Source of the DNA: Syngnathus acus
Lineage: Eukaryota > Chordata > Actinopteri > Syngnathiformes > Syngnathidae
DNA length: 64,000 nucleotides
NCBI RefSeq assembly: GCF_901709675.1
Contig: NC_051091.1
Coordinates: 10,760,967 to 10,824,966 of the forward strand
Direction: 5' to 3'
Of the stretch, positions 56,951 through 64,000 are shown piece after piece. Made by a program: the position numbers and the translations under genes. Under the pieces are notes generated by a model. That model was not told where the DNA came from. It was given only the letters and a program-made list of their open reading frames with translations, and made no database searches. Numbering within the stretch: position 1 is the first letter of the stretch; every line of letters begins with the position of its first letter.

Positions 56951-57589
56951 ACAATAATCCGAACTTCACAGAGTGGCCAGTGATTTTTTTTTTTTTCCCC
57001 AACTCACATCAGCTGTCAGAGGCAGTTTTAGTTTATTTTTAATTCAAATAAAGTCAAATTTTGACATTAAATTACTCATTTCTTTTAATTAAATAATTGA
57101 TTTAAAAACTGACATTAAGCCAGTATTAAGTACATTTCTTTGAATGTTCTTTAAAAAAAAATTTAAAAAGTTGAAACGATAGATTTGCCGTATTCTCCTT
57201 TTTACGCGTGCATGACAATTTCGACATTGCATGTGCGCGTGTTTGTGTTTTGTCTTGGGTGGGCTTACACTTCCTGCACGTTGGCCATCCATAGTGGGTT
57301 GCTGCCTCCGAGGACTTTGAACATCCTGCCTAAGTTCGCCTACTCGTAAACTCGTGCCAGGCTGTCGTGTACAACTTCATTTCCCCTCAGTATAAAGTGC
57401 ATTAATAAAATTTCTTAAAAGAGGCAGCGAAGAGGAGGGGCACAAATTGAGCTGATCCAGGGGAATTTGATTTTCCTCCAAACCACAGTTATGAGGGGGA
57501 GGGCCACAAGAAGGAGGAGGGGAGGCGAGGGTAAAGCTTAGAGGAAATGGGTGTCGAATACTCCTCCTATGCCGCTACACATTCCGACT

Positions 57590-57662
57590 CTCCACGAAAA
57601 CAGCACAAAAGGAGGATAACATCAACTCTTGGGATAAAACTCCAAAGCATCCAGGAAAACTG
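57590..57662 (+). other. emp3: Probable untranslated first exon of emp3
   Basis: The emp3 start-codon exon opens with an acceptor (TTATTATAG, exon edge 58906). Upstream, GGAAAACTG at 57662 is followed by GTAAGAAT, a strong donor. The purine-rich sequence 57,420-57,560 would be the promoter. The start position is approximate. Confidence 0.4.
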
Positions 57663-58916
57663 GTAAGAATACGTCATGTCTTTTTATTCATCCAGGAAAT
57701 TAATTTGTTCATATTCAGAAGGACTTGCAGTATCTTGCATGAACTTAATGCACTGAACATACGAACAGTCAAATGTGAGCAAGCGTAAGCCACTACCAAT
57801 GATGATGTCATCAGAGAGGACCGCTGGGAACAATTTTGCCCCAGACTGTCTCAGTCCATTCATTGAAATAGAAAAAAAAAAACATCGGCGATAGTAGCAC
57901 TATGAATGCCTTTGGTGTTCTCATCAAAATCATCATGAAAATGTTGCATAATAATGAAACTTTGCAATCTCATTAATAGTGGCAAAACATTTGCTCCCAT
58001 ACCAGTACAATGATAAATATTGTTCTTAAAATTGCTCTCCATCCTGTCATTATGTCATATCGATGTTTTTTTGTTCTGTTTTACCTAAATTTTGTTCTTT
58101 TAATTATTTCTTTTTCTCTCTTTTCAATGCATACGTCAATCATTCTTGCCATTTGCAGCCTGGCCCAGTTCCTATCATCAAATGAATAGTGGGGCTCCTC
58201 TATTCAGCATTTCAGATTGAAAATATATTGGTTAAACAGTCAAATTGTTAAGTGAATCATACTACTTGCTGAAGGTCAACCATGTGCTCATAAAACGTCA
58301 ATATTAGCAAAAATATCCACCCTGTCAGTAAGCTCATATTCGTGTCTAATTACAGATATTACTATATATATTATATATTTTAAGTGTTGGACGTTGACCA
58401 AGTATACGTTTCTCACATTGTAACCTACTTCATTTAATAATTATGAAGTTCAACGGAAAATCTCAGCTTTATCTGTAATCTAATACCCAAATCTTTGGTC
58501 GCGCTCTAAAGCGAAACAGAGCGAAACAGAAATTGTCTCAATTCCAGTTCCTGTTTGGAATAAAGGGACTTTTTGAATGGTTAAATTGGGGTTCATAGTG
58601 GGGTGGTGGAGAGGCACAATCTTGCTACTTATGCTCAAGTGAAAAAAAAGTTATGAGTATGTGGGTTGTGATGTCATGGAGACAAAAATGCAAAATGAGG
58701 GAAAAGGGGAAAGTGTGTTTGTGATCTTGCTAATAGATAAAAGATGTTTAAGGGAGGGAGTCATGAAATGAGGCTCTTTTCGGGAGTCTGCCCCTCATCT
58801 TGGAGACATTTTATGAGGAAGCTGGACTCTGATTCATAACCGGGCCCACTTGCAACACTTCCTCAAGGCACTGCCCAATAATATATTTTCTTGTTTTTAT
58901 TATAGCGGCCTCAGCC

Positions 58917-60038
58917 ATGGTGTTCCTCCTCATATCCTTGACCGTACTGCATCTTGTCACCCTGTCCATGCTCCTTGTGGCTACCCTGCAGAAGGTGAGT
59001 GGCACTTTTTGTCCACGAGATGGCGCTGTTCCACCTGCTACAACTAACCTTGATATGTAATGTATCAAGCTCCAATTCCAATTATTATTATGTATTATAT
59101 TCTATGCAGATGGCTCTCAACCGTACATCTGACTTAAATCCAGAAATTCCATGCAGCCTCTTTTGGACAGGAAATAATTAAAATCTGAAAGGCAAAAACT
59201 TCCTTCAGTTAAATGACATCACAATTGAGGTCATTGTTTTTACTCTGTGAGCTGTGTTGAAATGTGCTCGAAAAATAGACTTTGCTTACTTTGAGTGTGT
59301 GTGTGTGTGTGTGTGCGTAGTCCTGGTGGGTCTGGAACAATTCAGAAATCAGCGACCTGTGGTACAACTGTTTCCATGACAATGCCACAGATACGTGGCT
59401 GTGTGCCGCCACCAATGAGAGCGGTAAATGATCATTTGCATTTCTGCACGATTCCATAATATCGTCTGATGTTTAAAAACTGTTGGGTCTTCGCTCGTTC
59501 CAGACTGGTTGCAGTCGGTGCAGGCCCTCATGGTGCTGTCCGTGGTCTTCTCGTCCATCTCTCTGCTGGTGTTTGCAGCTCAGCTCTTCACCATGTCCAA
59601 AGGAGGGCTCTTCTACTTGACAGGACTCTGTCAAGCCTTTGCAGGTATGATATTATTTGTAGAAGTTGTACACTGTATCATTGAATATTCATTTTCTTGA
59701 AACAAAATTTAAATAGACAGGATTTTTTAAAAAAGTCCTAATTCTAAAAAGAATTTTCTAAACTGAAATTGAATACAGACAGTTTTTGCGAGTGCTGATC
59801 AATATTTTATTATTTTCTATTCTTTATGTTAATTTTCATTACTTTACCTGTAACTTTTGCAGGCTTCACCGACTTTGCAGCTTGCCTCATCTTCACCTTT
59901 CACAGGAAGGAGATCCTTAATGACTCCAGCAATCTGGGCAAAGGTCATTTCGGTTATTGCTTCATCCTGGCGTGGCTTTGTGTCCCCCTCTTGTTGATCA
60001 GTGGCATTCTGTATGGACACTTGCGAAAGAAAGAATGA
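58917..60038 (+). CDS. emp3: Epithelial membrane protein 3 (PMP22/EMP/claudin family)
   Basis: Four-helix membrane protein of the PMP22/EMP family, involved in cell-surface organisation, adhesion and growth control. Exons: 58906-58994 (ATG 58917), 59321-59423, 59504-59644, 59863-60038; 498 nt, 165 aa (human 163). Strong matches to human EMP3: the first helix ending LLVATLQKSWW, LWYNC (human LWYDC), WLQSVQALMVLSVVFSSIS, GGLFYLTGLCQ, GYCFILAWLCVPL and the C-terminal HLRKKE. The first extracellular loop keeps the family W...LW...C...C pattern (W40, C43, C54) and has N-glycosylation sequons at N32, N47 and N58. The acceptor of exon 2 has a TG repeat instead of a pyrimidine tract. Confidence 0.93.
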
Positions 60039-60232
60039 AGGGGAAGAAAAACAACAACTTTTTTTGCTTATCCCAATTTTTCTTTCATTTCTAGTGTGGC
60101 CCTAATTTTGTTTTGTATCTCAGCCTAGAGGGCAAGGTGTGTGAAAAGTCAGAATTGAATGATTTTTTTTTTTTTTTTTTTTTAAATACACTCATTAAAA
60201 TTACAACTTTACCCTTGTTTATTTATTTCTCC

Positions 60233-60238
60233 AATAAA
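60233..60238 (+). promoter_or_regulatory. emp3: Candidate polyadenylation signal of emp3
   Basis: AATAAA about 195 bases after the emp3 stop, preceded by a T20 tract at 60,162-60,183. Confidence 0.45.
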
Positions 60239-60299
60239 AACGTTCGAATGGCTTTACAGCCTTTACTAGTAATCTTACAATTTCTTATCTTTTTCAGTA

Positions 60300-61190
60300 A
60301 GGGCCCATAAGGCCTTGGAAAATCACTCAATTTGTCAACGGTTTATTTTTATTTCCAAGATGCTCATGCTTCTTTGCGACTCGCCAGACTTCTAGCGACG
60401 TCACGGTATTGCCATGTAAGATTAATCAAAGTAATAGGGTAAGATTTGGGTGGATTTTCTGGCGTCAGATGAATAGACAGAGCTGTTTGAATGTAGTGCT
60501 TAGGGGTGTGTCTGCCTTTGGTTACTCACCTTTCAACAGGTTGCGAAAGGCATTCTGTCAGCAATGTTTTCTCTGGCATAGCAGTAGGAATTCAGAAATG
60601 TACAGGAAAGGAAATTCGCAAGAAATAGGCTCTGCAAAAACACAAGTGTGTACAGACTTTGGATTGGTAAAGCTGCCAATCTGGCTGAACCAGTCCAAAA
60701 CAAATCACGTGTCTTAAAGAAAGGCTGTGTGACAATATTTGCTTCTCAGACAATCGCATCATGCAGATGATAGAAAAAGTGGACGCACCAAAGAGTTAAT
60801 GCGTGAAAGTGAGACGACGTTGTAATTGAGGGCGAACGGCGACGAAGTCTGTCAGCGCTAGTGCAGCACAGAATTTGCGGAATCCGATTACAATGTCGCC
60901 CACAAGGAGTGGAAGGCTGACTGAGATGACAGGCAAGGGTGGGAACGAGTCAAGCGAGAAGCACAGTCACACAAGCTCCACTGGAGGTAAGATTGACAAC
61001 ACCACCACAACGGAAAACATGCGCCGACCGCATGAATCTCCTCTATGACTTTGTGTTTAGAGTCAATATGAAGCTCCAGACCAACATAATAACTCAAGGG
61101 ACTTCCTCTCTGTAATCGTCATTGGATGTCTTTGCCGTCAAGCATTTGGTCCTCCGGATCTCATTGGACTGATGGCTGACGTGAGACGAG
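60300..61190. other. Intergenic emp3-fam83
   Basis: Moderate-complexity sequence with no coding exon recognised. An untranslated first exon of the FAM83 gene may lie in it but cannot be fixed. Confidence 0.4.
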
Positions 61191-61235
61191 GTCAGTAGTT
61201 GAGAGATTTAACATATCCTCATAGAGGTCGCAGCC

Positions 61236-64000
<2,765 letters not shown>

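Overview
This is a eukaryotic nuclear window, almost certainly from a percomorph teleost fish. Genes are split into short exons with GT-AG introns. There are long CA/TG microsatellites, a fish-type Rex3/RTE retrotransposon copy and DNA-transposon derivatives, and every recognisable protein has a vertebrate orthologue. There are no operons, ribosome binding sites or CRISPR arrays. I placed exons by reading splice sites and checking that the joined frames stay open. Six of the eight gene models are complete at both ends and sum to a whole number of codons.

Layout. 324-7204 (-): mmel1, an M13 zinc metallopeptidase, with a probable 5' untranslated exon near 9 kb. 9.3-14.3 kb: AT-rich intergenic DNA ending in a TA-flanked Tigger/pogo-like element. 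15.1-16.9 kb (+): miip, N-terminus unresolved. 18.5-21.7 kb (+): tnfrsf1b (TNFR2). 23.7-42.8 kb (+): trim62, whose 13 kb first intron carries a Rex3-type copy with target-site duplication. 46.6-48.0 kb (-): a seven-transmembrane GPR160-like gene, tail-to-tail with trim62 and head-to-head with znf362. 53.6-56.4 kb (+): znf362, with a CpG-rich untranslated first exon near 50 kb. 58.9-60.0 kb (+): emp3. 61.2 kb to the window end (+): a FAM83 gene, best read as fam83e, cut by the edge.

These genes are not one pathway. The window joins blocks that in human lie at 1p36.32 (MMEL1), 1p36.22 (MIIP next to TNFRSF8/TNFRSF1B), 1p35 (TRIM62-ZNF362) and 19q13.33 (EMP3, FAM83E), so it is a conserved-synteny mosaic. 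I found no convincing undescribed multi-gene system. The most interesting items are an in-frame 48 bp cassette exon in mmel1, a TG-repeat splice acceptor in emp3, twin TRAF2-type motifs at the TNFR2 C-terminus, the GPR160-like gene, and the anatomy of the mobile elements.
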